The notes below the pieces were generated by a model. The model saw only the letters and a list, made by a program, of their open reading frames with translations. It was not told the origin of the DNA and made no database searches. A stretch of DNA of 64,000 nucleotides, taken from the NCBI RefSeq assembly GCF_008107695.1, contig NZ_VIRG01000036.1:186001-250000 (forward strand), in the 5' to 3' direction. The position numbers and the translations under genes were made by a program. Positions within the stretch are counted from its first letter, which is position 1; each line of letters begins with the position of its first letter. Positions 1 through 7,421 of this stretch are shown piece by piece. This DNA is from Stappia sp. BW2. Lineage in GTDB: Bacteria > Pseudomonadota > Alphaproteobacteria > Rhizobiales > Stappiaceae.

Positions 1-726
1 GTGATGGAGAACGTTGCCGAACTGCTTCGTTCACCCGAACTCGTCGCGATTCGAGCAAGGGCGGCTGAATATGGCTTCCTAACCAAGGCGGCGATCGTAA
101 ACGCGGCGGACTATGGCGCGCCTCAAAACCGAAAGCGGACTATCGTCGTCGGTTGGCGTCGTGTCGCCGAGCCACATTTTCCGCCACGTCCTACCCACGC
201 TGACCCAAGTAAGAAGCTGAATCTGCCCCCTTGGCGCACGGTCAAGGAAGCCATCGGTGATCTACCAGAACCGGTCGGTACCGAGATCGGCGTCGGCTCC
301 CCAATCGATCTGCACTTTGGTCGCCGTCCGACCGAACTCAGTATCGCGCGATATAAAGCCGTTCCGAAGGGGGGAAATCGCTTCGACCTTCAGCGTAACG
401 CGCCAAATCTGACTCCAGATTGCTGGGTGAGGAAAACATCCGGTGGTACCGATCTGTTCGGTAGGCTCTGGTGGGATCGGCCGTCGGTTACCATCCGCAC
501 AGAATTCTTCAAACCTGAGAAAGGCCGCTATTTGCATCCCGAACAGCACCGTCCGATCACACATCGGGAAGCCGCGCGGTTGATGGGGTTCCCAGACGAT
601 TTTCGGTTCAGCGGCAATAAGACTGAAATTGCGCGTCAAATCGGTAACGCCGTGCCTCCTCCACTTGCTGCAGAACTTGGGCGTATGGTGGTGCGCATGT
701 TGAAGCCGATGAAATTGACAGCCTGA
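1..726 (+). CDS. dcm: DNA (cytosine-5-)-methyltransferase, C-terminal part (cut by window edge)
   Basis: This is the C-terminal 241 residues of a C5-cytosine DNA methyltransferase, which transfers a methyl group from S-adenosylmethionine to cytosine in a specific DNA site. The first residues read MENVAEL, the family's motif IV (ENV), so the start codon, the SAM-binding motif I and the catalytic Pro-Cys lie upstream of the window and the GTG at base 1 is not the real start. Motif VIII (QNRKR, about residues 42-46) and the C-terminal motif X (QIGNAVPPPLAAELG) are clear. A vsr endonuclease gene follows 23 bases downstream, the usual partner of Dcm-type enzymes. Recognition specificity cannot be read from this fragment. 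Confidence 0.93.
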   Translation: MMENVAELLRSPELVAIRARAAEYGFLTKAAIVNAADYGAPQNRKRTIVVGWRRVAEPHFPPRPTHADPSKKLNLPPWRTVKEAIGDLPEPVGTEIGVGSPIDLHFGRRPTELSIARYKAVPKGGNRFDLQRNAPNLTPDCWVRKTSGGTDLFGRLWWDRPSVTIRTEFFKPEKGRYLHPEQHRPITHREAARLMGFPDDFRFSGNKTEIARQIGNAVPPPLAAELGRMVVRMLKPMKLTA

Positions 727-749
727 CCTCTCGGGCAGTCGGAGGGATT

Positions 750-1172
750 GTGGACAAGCTCGACCCTGAACGCCGCAGTCAGAATATGGCCCGCGTTCAC
801 GGTAAAAACACAGAGCCAGAAATGCGAGTGCGTCGTATCGCGCATCGGATAGGCCTTCGTTTCCGGTTACACCGCGCTGATCTGCCGGGTCGGCCAGATT
901 TGGTGTTTCCGCGCTATCGTTTAGCCGTATTCGTGCACGGGTGCTTCTGGCATCGTCACACCGATTGTAGCCGCGCCTCAATGCCTGCGACGCGTCGGGA
1001 ATTCTGGAAAGCGAAATTCGAGGCAAATGTTGCGCGGGATCGGACGCAGCAGGCTGCACTTTTGGCTTTGGGCTGGACCGTACTCGTCCTGTGGGAATGT
1101 GAGCTTAAGGACGAGAGCAGTATCGAAAAGAGGTTACGTGCGGCGATCGATAGGTTGTGTCCATCTAACTGA
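750..1172 (+). CDS. vsr: Very short patch repair (Vsr) endonuclease
   Basis: A 140-residue protein of the Vsr family. These enzymes nick DNA at T:G mismatches created when 5-methylcytosine deaminates, starting repair at sites modified by the cognate Dcm methylase. Family signatures are visible: the N-terminal LDPERRSQNMARV, TEPEMRVRR, the metal-binding GRPDLVFPR segment, and the zinc/catalytic stretch FVHGCFWHRH. The length is normal (E. coli Vsr is 156 aa). The start is GTG, chosen because GGAGGG sits just upstream and the N-terminus matches the family. It follows the methyltransferase gene by 23 bases and is probably co-transcribed with it. Confidence 0.95.
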   Translation: MDKLDPERRSQNMARVHGKNTEPEMRVRRIAHRIGLRFRLHRADLPGRPDLVFPRYRLAVFVHGCFWHRHTDCSRASMPATRREFWKAKFEANVARDRTQQAALLALGWTVLVLWECELKDESSIEKRLRAAIDRLCPSN

Positions 1173-1356
1173 CAAATATATCTCTATGCGTTTCTTGCCT
1201 TTCCTCTCTAGTCCAACCAAGCGGCCGACGCGCAGCTTATTTCGCAGACTCAACGAGCGTCTGTTTCATCGATTTTCAAACTGAAACCCGCCAATCCGCT
1301 TGCGGCTCATTCACGTCATTGGCTAGGGCGCGAGTATTTACTGCCTTTGCGCAATG
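1173..1356. other. Convergent intergenic gap between vsr and mobA
   Basis: These 184 bases lie between two genes that converge. They are more AT-rich than the flanks. I see no ORF with family resemblance, no clear terminator hairpin, and no copy of the tRNA-Arg 3' end that might mark an element boundary. Confidence 0.4.
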
Positions 1357-2982
1357 CTAACGTTCCAGCGCAGTCTGGCGTCGCGTCTTCATCGCTCTTG
1401 ACGCAGAATGGCCTTGATTTCGCCCGAGGCCTTGCGAAGCTCTTCCACCGATCTGCCTGAGGAGTCCTGCGCATTGAGCAAGTCGAGCAAAGCCTCGTCG
1501 AAGGCCCGCTGCGAGCTGATGGACCTGTCGAGCAACGTTTCGAGTTCGGTCAGCCGTTCTTCCAGCAAGCCGGTCGAGCGCCTTTCCAAATGCTCCAGCT
1601 GAGCGGTCGAATGCTCGAAGGCGTTGGTCAAGCGTTCGACCATGCTCAGCAATCCGCGCTCGAGCGGCGTCAGCGTTTGTTGGGATGGCAGGTTCGGTGC
1701 TGAGGGATTGGTGTCTGTCATGGGGCTCTACTCGGTTAGTTGGCAAGAGAATTGTCCGGCTGCGTCCCGGCAACGCTGGTATGTCCCGGTTTTCGTGTCG
1801 AAGATCAGGATCGGAAATTCTGTGTAGGTCGTCTGATTGAAGGCCGAGGTAATCAGAGCCCATCTCAGCTGATGGTTCAGGAACAGGACCCCGCCAAGCG
1901 TCAGGACGGCTGACATCAGGGCCGCCGCTGACAGTTTCAGAAGGCGGTTCTTCGTGGCCAATCTCTCTTTTTCCGCCATGCTGATTTTCAGCTGATGGAT
2001 CTGATCCTCGCTCGACCTCAAATGCCTTTCTAAGGTCGCGTTCAGTTTCTCCTGAGACGAGCGGATATCTTTGCTGATTGTAGAGCCTGCGCTTTTCAAC
2101 ATGCGCTCGATATTCGTCTCGGAGGTCTGAAAGGCTTCGAGCAGCGAGGCGTTCTGATCCTCCTGGCGCGCCTGCTCGATGTTCTCGCTCAGCCGCTCTC
2201 TGAGCGGTCTTCTCTCTGGTCCAATCTGCATGGAAAATGTCTCCCTTGAGCCGCCAGCGGGTGTCGCTGTCGGGGTCTTTGACTGTGATATAGGTTTTGC
2301 CCTGGCGGGGCAGTTCGAATCCGGCAGCCTCGAGCGCGGCGACCATGTCCGGCCGGGATGAGATGCGACCGGCGACGATCAGGTCTTCCAGCCAGTTCTG
2401 GATGTCCTCGCGGCCCTGGGCCCGAAGTTTCTTTTCCGGAAGCTGCTTGGTGTCCTGCGACCGGGCCGGATCTTGCGGGTCGGCCCAGCCATGCTCCTTG
2501 TTGAGCATGTCACGCAGGCTATCCATGGCTTTCTGGTAGCCAGGCGGAGCGATGTTCAGGCTTTTGCCTGACGTGAGCTCCATGCGAGGGGTGCAGAAAT
2601 GCAGTTCCACGCGGCCTTCATGGCTGTGCCGGACCCAGAGCATGTCGACCTGGTCGCGGTCCAGACCGGCAAAGGCAAGCTCGTCGAAGGCATCCATGAC
2701 GGCCTGCTGCTGCTCTTCCGTCGGATCGTCGTCTTTGTCGAAGCTGATCACACCCGCCCGGTACGTCCAGGCGTGCGGGCAAGCATCGATCAGGGCACGG
2801 GTGTGGTCCGGGGCGCCCGCCAAGACCTCCGGCAACGGATCGCGGCTCTTCATCAGCGGGACGCCAGCATCGTCGCGGATGAGATCGCGATTGGCGTCGT
2901 AGGCGAGCACATGAGAGGCAATCAGGTAATCGACCGGCGCCGTGCCGCCACCCTTGCCACTGCCGAACAGCTTAATCAGCAT
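1357..2982 (-). CDS. mobA: MobA/MbeA-type relaxase (ColE1/MOB-HEN family)
   Basis: Relaxase of the ColE1 MbeA group, which nicks the transfer origin and stays linked to the transferred DNA strand. The ATG at 2982 is preferred over an in-frame codon at 3012: it gives the usual N-terminus (MLIKLFGSGKGGG), overlaps the mobC stop (ATGCTGATTAA), and puts a tyrosine at residue 19, as reported for the catalytic tyrosine of ColE1 MbeA. The family motif His-x6-Glu-x-Asn appears as H119, E126 and H128, with His in place of Asn. About 541 aa. The C-terminal half is Arg/Glu-rich, low in predicted structure, and constrained by two nested genes. The gene is intact, so mobilization may work if a helper conjugation system is present. 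Confidence 0.88.
   Translation of the reverse strand: MLIKLFGSGKGGGTAPVDYLIASHVLAYDANRDLIRDDAGVPLMKSRDPLPEVLAGAPDHTRALIDACPHAWTYRAGVISFDKDDDPTEEQQQAVMDAFDELAFAGLDRDQVDMLWVRHSHEGRVELHFCTPRMELTSGKSLNIAPPGYQKAMDSLRDMLNKEHGWADPQDPARSQDTKQLPEKKLRAQGREDIQNWLEDLIVAGRISSRPDMVAALEAAGFELPRQGKTYITVKDPDSDTRWRLKGDIFHADWTREKTAQRAAEREHRAGAPGGSERLAARSLSDLRDEYRAHVEKRRLYNQQRYPLVSGETERDLRKAFEVERGSDPSAENQHGGKREIGHEEPPSETVSGGPDVSRPDAWRGPVPEPSAEMGSDYLGLQSDDLHRISDPDLRHENRDIPALPGRSRTILLPTNRVEPHDRHQSLSTEPAIPTNADAARARIAEHGRTLDQRLRAFDRSAGAFGKALDRLAGRTADRTRNVARQVHQLAAGLRRGFARLAQCAGLLRQIGGRASQGLGRNQGHSASRAMKTRRQTALER
1389..1721 (-). CDS. mobD: MobD/MbeD-like mobilization protein, nested inside mobA
   Basis: A 110-residue, highly charged, helix-rich protein with a predicted coiled coil around residues 25-100. 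It is read in a different frame wholly inside the relaxase gene. In ColE1, mbeD occupies the same position inside mbeA, and MbeD-type proteins are small coiled-coil accessory factors. It starts 6 bases after the mobB stop, which suggests translational coupling. The assignment rests on position, size and composition more than on a sequence signature, so confidence is moderate. Confidence 0.62.
   Translation of the reverse strand: MTDTNPSAPNLPSQQTLTPLERGLLSMVERLTNAFEHSTAQLEHLERRSTGLLEERLTELETLLDRSISSQRAFDEALLDLLNAQDSSGRSVEELRKASGEIKAILRQER
1728..2231 (-). CDS. mobB: MobB/MbeB-like membrane-anchored mobilization protein, nested inside mobA
   Basis: A 167-residue protein in another frame within the relaxase gene. 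It has a charged helical or coiled-coil region (about residues 1-95), one hydrophobic segment (about 98-119) and a C-terminal tail of about 45 residues with two cysteines. ColE1 MbeB has similar size, position and a hydrophobic segment, and is thought to help present the relaxase complex at the membrane. A GGGAGA stretch precedes the ATG by about 10 bases. Composition and layout support a real gene rather than a shadow ORF; a homology search would settle it. Confidence 0.66.
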   Translation of the reverse strand: MQIGPERRPLRERLSENIEQARQEDQNASLLEAFQTSETNIERMLKSAGSTISKDIRSSQEKLNATLERHLRSSEDQIHQLKISMAEKERLATKNRLLKLSAAALMSAVLTLGGVLFLNHQLRWALITSAFNQTTYTEFPILIFDTKTGTYQRCRDAAGQFSCQLTE

Positions 2983-3433
2983 GATCTGCGTCCCGCCGTG
3001 TGTGGTTGGCAAGAAGGGCCGACATCTGGCGCTCGATGCCGATCAACTCGGCAAGCAGCTGCAGTCCGTCGAGCTGACGCATGTCGCCAGCCGCCTGGGC
3101 GGCATTCACGGCGCGTGCGATCTGGTTCAGGTTGGTACCGATGCGACTGAGCGCCGTCACAAGCTGCGGATCGGCCTGCGGCGTGGCACGACGGCGAGGC
3201 GCTTTGATCTGCCCCAAGGCTCCGCGCAACAGCTCCGAAACGGAGATTTTGTCCGCGGCCGCACGTTGCTTGAGATATCTCTTTTCCTCCGTCGTACAGC
3301 GCATAACAACCGTCTCGTCGAGACGGGCCGTTTGCGGTCCGGAGGGGTTCGAAGGGGAGGCCTGCCGCCCCTCGCAAGGTCCTGTGTCGTATGACACGGG
3401 TCGCCTTGCTCTCGTCAGATCCGCCGCAGTCAT
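2972..3433 (-). CDS. mobC: MobC/MbeC-type mobilization accessory protein
   Basis: A 153-residue MobC-family protein that binds the transfer origin and helps the relaxase melt or nick it. The N-terminal half holds a ribbon-helix-helix-like segment (LDETVVMRCTTEEKRYLKQ, about 38-56). The C-terminal half carries the family hallmark RIGTNLNQIARAVN (about 107-120). The start overlaps the stop of the upstream winged-helix gene as ATGA, and its stop overlaps the mobA start, so the three genes look translationally coupled. The order mobC then mobA, with mobB and mobD inside mobA, is that of ColE1-like plasmids. Confidence 0.9.
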   Translation of the reverse strand: MTAADLTRARRPVSYDTGPCEGRQASPSNPSGPQTARLDETVVMRCTTEEKRYLKQRAAADKISVSELLRGALGQIKAPRRRATPQADPQLVTALSRIGTNLNQIARAVNAAQAAGDMRQLDGLQLLAELIGIERQMSALLANHTRRDADHAD

Positions 3434-4188
3434 GCCGCTTGCCTATAGGCTGCCTGAGAGGTCGTTTGGTGTGGGATTGCCGGCAGTCTGTTCAGGAAAT
3501 ACGACAGGCAATCCTGTTCTTTGTCCGAGCCATCTTCCGGTGGCCATCGTCCTGGAAGCTGGTATCCGGACGAGCCGTTGACGCTGGTTGCGAGATCGAA
3601 CAGGGCCAGGTCGGGCAGGGTCTTTTCGGCCAGCCAGGCGTTCCACTCATCGACCTGCCGGGTTTGAGCTGTTGGAAGCACGACGATGGGAATGGAACGG
3701 CGGGAAGCGGCCTTCGCGCGCGCCTCACGCGCGTTAGATTTTTTATTTTTTTCTTTCTCTAAGTTTGGTGGACAGATTTGACCGCCTTTGCCGGACACAT
3801 CTGACCGCTTTTCAGGACAGATCTGTCCGCCTTCTGACGGGGTAAGGGAGACAGATTTGTCCGTCTTTTCTCGAAGCTCGGAGGCCTTTAGGATCGATGC
3901 GTCGGTGGGGCAATACTCCGTATTGTGCCCGACGCCATTCCCGCGTTGAACGCCAAGCCAGCCACCTTCTTCCAGATCGCGGATGGCACGCTGGATGGAT
4001 TTGACACTCTTGCCGGTTGCTTCGGCAATGGTCTTGTAGGACGGCCACGCCTTCTCGGTGTGGCCGTTCACATGTGCGGTCACGATATAGAGGGCAACGC
4101 ACTTCGCATTGTCGTTGATATTGGCATCACAGCTCAGCAGACGCAGCCACTGAAGCTTCACTTCCCGGAATGGACGGCGCTCAGCCAT
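3430..4188 (-). CDS. Winged-helix protein, putative plasmid replication or control protein
   Basis: A 252-residue protein with an N-terminal winged-helix domain of the HTH_36 type (about residues 10-85; SYKTIAEATGKSVKSIQRAI is the helix-turn-helix). Next come a variable linker with short repeated peptides (DKSV, GGQICP, SDVSG, GGQICP) and a C-terminal domain I do not recognise. Such proteins often open mobilization or replication operons of small plasmids and integrated elements, acting as a replication initiator or operon regulator; which applies here cannot be told. It is the first gene of the mob operon and overlaps mobC by ATGA. Confidence 0.72.
   Translation of the reverse strand: MAERRPFREVKLQWLRLLSCDANINDNAKCVALYIVTAHVNGHTEKAWPSYKTIAEATGKSVKSIQRAIRDLEEGGWLGVQRGNGVGHNTEYCPTDASILKASELREKTDKSVSLTPSEGGQICPEKRSDVSGKGGQICPPNLEKEKNKKSNAREARAKAASRRSIPIVVLPTAQTRQVDEWNAWLAEKTLPDLALFDLATSVNGSSGYQLPGRWPPEDGSDKEQDCLSYFLNRLPAIPHQTTSQAAYRQAA
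3770..3865 (-). repeat. Iteron-like direct repeats inside the winged-helix gene
   Basis: Four imperfect copies of GGCGGACAGATCTGTCC (minus-strand reading), starting near 3771, 3794, 3816 and 3850 on the plus strand, with spacings of 23, 22 and 34 bases. The third copy contains a perfect 14-bp palindrome (GGACAGATCTGTCC). The first three spacings approximate two helical turns, as in plasmid iterons, and the DNA similarity exceeds what the encoded peptides require. They encode the repeated linker peptides of the host gene. An origin or operator role is inference. Confidence 0.55.
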
Positions 4189-4346
4189 GTGCGCCTCCCT
4201 GGAATGATGTCGCTACCCGCAGATGAACTGTGGTCGTGGCCAGGGAGAAAACGCGAACAAAAGTCGTTTCTCGTACATACTGCGAACAATGCCCGTTTCG
4301 AGCAACACGCAGACTTCTATAAGTTTTTGAATTTGCTTCAGATTTT
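4189..4346. other. Gap between the mob operon and tRNA-Arg
   Basis: 158 bases without a gene. They should contain the promoter of the minus-strand mob operon. Two copies of GCGAACAA (about 4250 and 4283) are visible, of unknown meaning. If the mob element integrated at the tRNA 3' end, one attachment site would lie at the right edge of this gap, but I cannot find its partner copy in the window. Confidence 0.35.
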
Positions 4347-4423
<77 letters not shown>

Positions 4424-4748
4424 TCGTCGCGGCGCGGGATTTGCGCGGCGGATAGAGGGGTCTGATACAAGATCCGGCGATCCGGGGCAATTGCTTTTTG
4501 AGATTTTGGACAAGATATCGGCGTGGCTGTACTGCCAGATGAAAGTGGGCGCTTTGCTTGCTTGAGGCGGCTTTGATGTGTGTGAAGTGCCGACAAAGCT
4601 CCAAGAAAATCTTGGCGGGCGACTCGACGCAAACGGCAGGGCTGAAATGTCGGAGGGGTCTGGAAGCTGGAAAAAAATGTCCGGTGCGGTGATAGGGCGG
4701 CGGGGGTCGTGCGTAGGAAGGTCGATGACCTGAGTTTTGCAGAGACCG
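4424..4748. other. Gene-free stretch between tRNA-Arg and the photolyase gene
   Basis: 325 bases between divergent transcripts (tRNA on minus, photolyase on plus). It must hold both promoters, but I could not pick a convincing -35/-10 pair. ORFs crossing it also cross the tRNA and show no family resemblance. Confidence 0.4.
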
Positions 4749-6305
4749 ATGACCAAGACAGATAAATGCCGATCGCTGGTTCTTGTGCTGGGGGACCAGT
4801 TGAGCATGGACCTCTCCAGTTTGAAGCGGGCAGACCCGGACCGCGACAGGGTGTTGATGGCTGAGGTGATGACGGAAGCCACCTATGTACGCCATCACAA
4901 GAAGAAGATTGCCTTCCTGTTCTCGGCCATGCGCCATTTCGCCGAAGAGCTTCGGCAGGACGGATGGACGGTTGATTACGTCAAGCTGGACGACCCGGAC
5001 AACACTGGCAGTTTCAAAGGGGAGGTGGAGCGCGCGTGTGGCCGCCTGCAGCCGGAGCAGCTACTGGTCACCGAGCCCGGTGAATGGCGGGTGCTGGAGG
5101 ACATGCGCTCGTGGTCGGATGCCTTCGGCCTGCCGGTGGAGGTCCTCACGGATACGCGGTTTTTTTCAACGGTCGCGGATTTCCGGGCCTGGGCGGATGG
5201 GCGCAAGCAATTGCGCATGGAATATTTCTATCGGGAAATGCGCCGTTCGACCGGCTTGCTGATGGACGGCGACAAACCGGCGGGTGGCAAGTGGAATTAT
5301 GATGCCGACAACCGCAAACCGGCAAAGCCGGACCTTTTCATGCCCGAGCCGAAACACTTCAAGCCCGACGCGACCACGCGGGAGGTGTTGGATATGGTCG
5401 GCGAGCGGTTTTCAGAGCATATCGGCGACCTGGAGCCATTCTGGTTTGCGGTGACCCGCAAGGACGCCGAGAAAGCCTGCGATCATTTCCTGGAGGAGGC
5501 TCTGGCTGATTTCGGAACCTATCAGGACGCCATGCTGCGGGACCGGAAGTTCCTGTTCCACTCTGTGCTGTCGGCCTATCTGAATGCTGGCCTGCTGGAC
5601 GCCAAGGTGCTGTGCCGGAAGGTGGAGGCGGCCTGGCAGGCGGACAAGATTCCGCTCAACGCGGCCGAAGGGTTCATCCGGCAGATTCTTGGCTGGCGCG
5701 AATATGTGCGTGGTATCTACTGGCTGAAGATGCCGCACTACGTCGACAGCAATGCGCTTGGCGCAGACCAGCCGTTGCCGGACTTCTACTGGACGGGCAA
5801 GACCCGCATGCGCTGCCTTGCCGAGGCCATTGGTCAGACGCTGGAAGAGGCCTATGCCCACCACATTCAAAGACTGATGGTGACCGGCAACTTTGCGCTG
5901 CTGACGGGCGTCAGGCCGAAGGACGTGCATGAATGGTATCTGATGGTCTACGCGGACGCCTATGAATGGGTTGAAGCTCCCAACACCATCGGCATGAGCC
6001 AGTTTGCCGACGGCGGTCTGCTCGGCTCGAAGCCTTATGTGTCAAGCGGCAACTACATCGATAACATGTCGGACTATTGCGGCACCTGCTCCTATGACGT
6101 CCGTCAGAAGACAGGGGCGGAGGCGTGCCCGTTCAACGCGCTCTACTGGGACTTTCTGGATCGCAACAGCAAGACACTGCGCGGCAATCCGCGCCTGGCT
6201 CAGCCCTATGCGTCCTGGGACAGAATGAAGACAGACCGGCAAGAGGCCCTGAAGGAAAGCGCGGCAGATTTTCGCAAGCGCCTCTTTGATGGGGAAGAAG
6301 TCTGA
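4749..6305 (+). CDS. phrB: Iron-sulfur bacterial cryptochrome/photolyase (FeS-BCP, PhrB type)
   Basis: A 518-residue member of the FeS-BCP (CryPro) family, flavin photolyases that repair (6-4) photoproducts in UV-damaged DNA using blue light. The N-terminus has the antenna domain (LVLVLGDQLS) and the HHKKKIAFLFSAMRHF segment. Counted from an alternative start at 4737, cysteines fall at 360, 448, 451 and 464; those gaps equal those of the 4Fe-4S ligands reported for Agrobacterium PhrB (350, 438, 441, 454). The ATG at 4749 fits the family N-terminus better, though no strong ribosome-binding site precedes either. It stands alone on the plus strand. Confidence 0.94.
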   Translation: MTKTDKCRSLVLVLGDQLSMDLSSLKRADPDRDRVLMAEVMTEATYVRHHKKKIAFLFSAMRHFAEELRQDGWTVDYVKLDDPDNTGSFKGEVERACGRLQPEQLLVTEPGEWRVLEDMRSWSDAFGLPVEVLTDTRFFSTVADFRAWADGRKQLRMEYFYREMRRSTGLLMDGDKPAGGKWNYDADNRKPAKPDLFMPEPKHFKPDATTREVLDMVGERFSEHIGDLEPFWFAVTRKDAEKACDHFLEEALADFGTYQDAMLRDRKFLFHSVLSAYLNAGLLDAKVLCRKVEAAWQADKIPLNAAEGFIRQILGWREYVRGIYWLKMPHYVDSNALGADQPLPDFYWTGKTRMRCLAEAIGQTLEEAYAHHIQRLMVTGNFALLTGVRPKDVHEWYLMVYADAYEWVEAPNTIGMSQFADGGLLGSKPYVSSGNYIDNMSDYCGTCSYDVRQKTGAEACPFNALYWDFLDRNSKTLRGNPRLAQPYASWDRMKTDRQEALKESAADFRKRLFDGEEV

Positions 6306-6384
6306 AGGTTTCTTCCCATGTCAGGACCGGCGAAGCGCTCTGGAGCGCGGCTTTCTGCCGTTTGTCGGGCCAAGGCCGGTGTCA

Positions 6385-6415
6385 CAAAAAAAACGCGCAG
6401 TCGTGAGACTGCGCG
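6385..6415 (-). terminator. Intrinsic terminator (minus strand) with no protein gene ahead of it
   Basis: Perfect 9-bp stem CGCGCAGTC/GACTGCGCG with a 4-base loop (6394-6415). On the minus strand it is followed directly by a run of eight or nine T. On the plus strand no T run follows, so it does not suit phrB. The rlpA transcript should already have stopped at 6615, which leaves this terminator for another transcript. Confidence 0.82.
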
Positions 6416-6486
6416 AATAAAGTTACTGTGCACGTGGCCCCATCGACCACGGCGGCAACTCTAGCGGCATCTCTTGGGATTGTCAT
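6385..6486 (-). ncRNA. Candidate small RNA, about 100 nt
   Basis: Inferred from paired signals. A promoter-like TTACAG (plus 6516-6521), 17-base spacer and TATTTT (plus 6493-6498) point to a minus-strand start near 6486. Transcription would end at the strong terminator at 6385-6415. The predicted transcript contains a second small stem (CGTGG/CCACG at 6433-6451). There is no ORF with a ribosome-binding site. I do not recognise the RNA family. Confidence 0.45.
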
Positions 6487-6492
6487 TACCGT

Positions 6493-6521
6493 AAAATATT
6501 TTATTTTTTGATTCACTGTAA
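6493..6521 (-). promoter_or_regulatory. Sigma-70-like promoter for the candidate small RNA
   Basis: Minus-strand TTACAG, 17 bases, TATTTT. Spacing is ideal and the -10 and -35 each keep most consensus bases. The surrounding DNA is AT-rich, so chance matches are more likely here than elsewhere. Confidence 0.4.
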
Positions 6522-6614
6522 TGCGACTGATCGTTATTCATACTGAGTTAAATATGAAACAATTTGCAGCTTAAATTAATTTATTAATTTCAGCACCTTA
6601 ATGTTGTCGTACAT

Positions 6615-6650
6615 TTAAAAAATGCCGTCGCTTCAAAGCAACGGCATTTA
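6615..6650 (-). terminator. Intrinsic terminator of rlpA
   Basis: Stem AAATGCCGT/ACGGCATTT with inner GCT/AGC pairing, followed on the minus strand by TTTTTT, 14 bases after the rlpA stop codon. Confidence 0.85.
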
Positions 6651-6663
6651 GAGCGCAGGAATG

Positions 6664-7080
6664 TTATCGGCAAATTTGCTTATAATTGGAGGAAATTTTT
6701 CCTGATTTGCTGGAAACTTTGACGCGCGTAATGCCTTTTCGAACAAAGCCGAGCTCTTTTGCTGCGGCCCAGGTCACATCTATAACGCGCCCTTTGGCAT
6801 AAGGGCCCCGGTCATTGATCCGGACGGTGACGGTCTTGCCGTTGGCAAGGTTGGTGACGTTCACCAGCGTTCCGAAAGGCAGGCTTCTGTGTGCGGCAGT
6901 AAGCTGGTTCGGGTTGGCGCGTTCCCCGCTGGCGGTGGTGCCCCCGAGTTTGTACCAGGATGCTTTTCCGCATTGCTGATAGGCACCGGCCTGAGCACTG
7001 GTGAGAGCACCAGCTGCCAGAAGCAAAACACCGCTCAGCGCGACGCGCGATACGTGCCGTGCGAGAACACTTCTCTTCAT
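6664..7080 (-). CDS. rlpA: RlpA-like double-psi beta-barrel protein, exported
   Basis: A 138-residue secreted protein with a single double-psi beta-barrel domain of the RlpA family, which in studied bacteria binds or cleaves peptidoglycan glycan strands at septa. A signal peptide covers about residues 1-31 (hydrophobic [11 protein letters not shown], then SAQA-GA). Mature-domain hallmarks are [32 protein letters not shown] and [16 protein letters not shown]; the family's Asp is in RINDRGP. There is no SPOR domain, and no lipobox Cys at the cleavage point. The ATG at 7080, preceded by AGGGGGA, is preferred over an upstream in-frame start. Monocistronic with its own terminator. Confidence 0.9.
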   Translation of the reverse strand: MKRSVLARHVSRVALSGVLLLAAGALTSAQAGAYQQCGKASWYKLGGTTASGERANPNQLTAAHRSLPFGTLVNVTNLANGKTVTVRINDRGPYAKGRVIDVTWAAAKELGFVRKGITRVKVSSKSGKISSNYKQICR

Positions 7081-7421
7081 GATTGTCCCCCTGGAGCCCT
7101 TCAAGCCGCCCCGATAGATCGTGAACACAATTTTGAGTCACAGCCAATAACATTCCGTAGCGGCGCCTTTAAGCCGTGACAATGATCAAAATGTGGCAGA
7201 TTTTCTGGACGAATTCGGCATTAGTATAAATTTATAACAAGATTTTAATTACATTTAAAATTTCAAGATTAACATTTCATTTACTATAAAAATCCTAAGA
7301 GTTGTGGGTTGTTTTTCTGCATCAATTTTAAATACTGAACTGTGTTAGTAATTTTTCATAGCGACGGCGCAAGTGTATTGATTAGCGCCAACCTGACGAA
7401 TAATTTTGAAAGGGCGGTCTG
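7081..7421. other. Divergent, AT-rich intergenic region
   Basis: 341 bases between rlpA (minus) and the GGDEF/EAL gene (plus). From about 7200 it is strikingly AT-rich (runs such as TTTATAACAAGATTTTAATT). It must contain both promoters. I see no ORF, RNA or clear operator. Confidence 0.4.

Larger units (their letters stand above)
6306..6663. other. Gene-free stretch containing two terminators and a candidate small RNA
   Basis: 358 bases between phrB and rlpA with no protein gene. It holds the rlpA terminator (6615-6650), a second minus-strand terminator (6385-6415) and, between them, a possible promoter. The elements are listed separately. Confidence 0.6.

Noticed and set aside
1357..3433. 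Possibility that the mob genes are decayed
   Set aside because: All reading frames are open with intact overlaps and conserved Tyr19 and motif residues, so I see no sign of a pseudogene.
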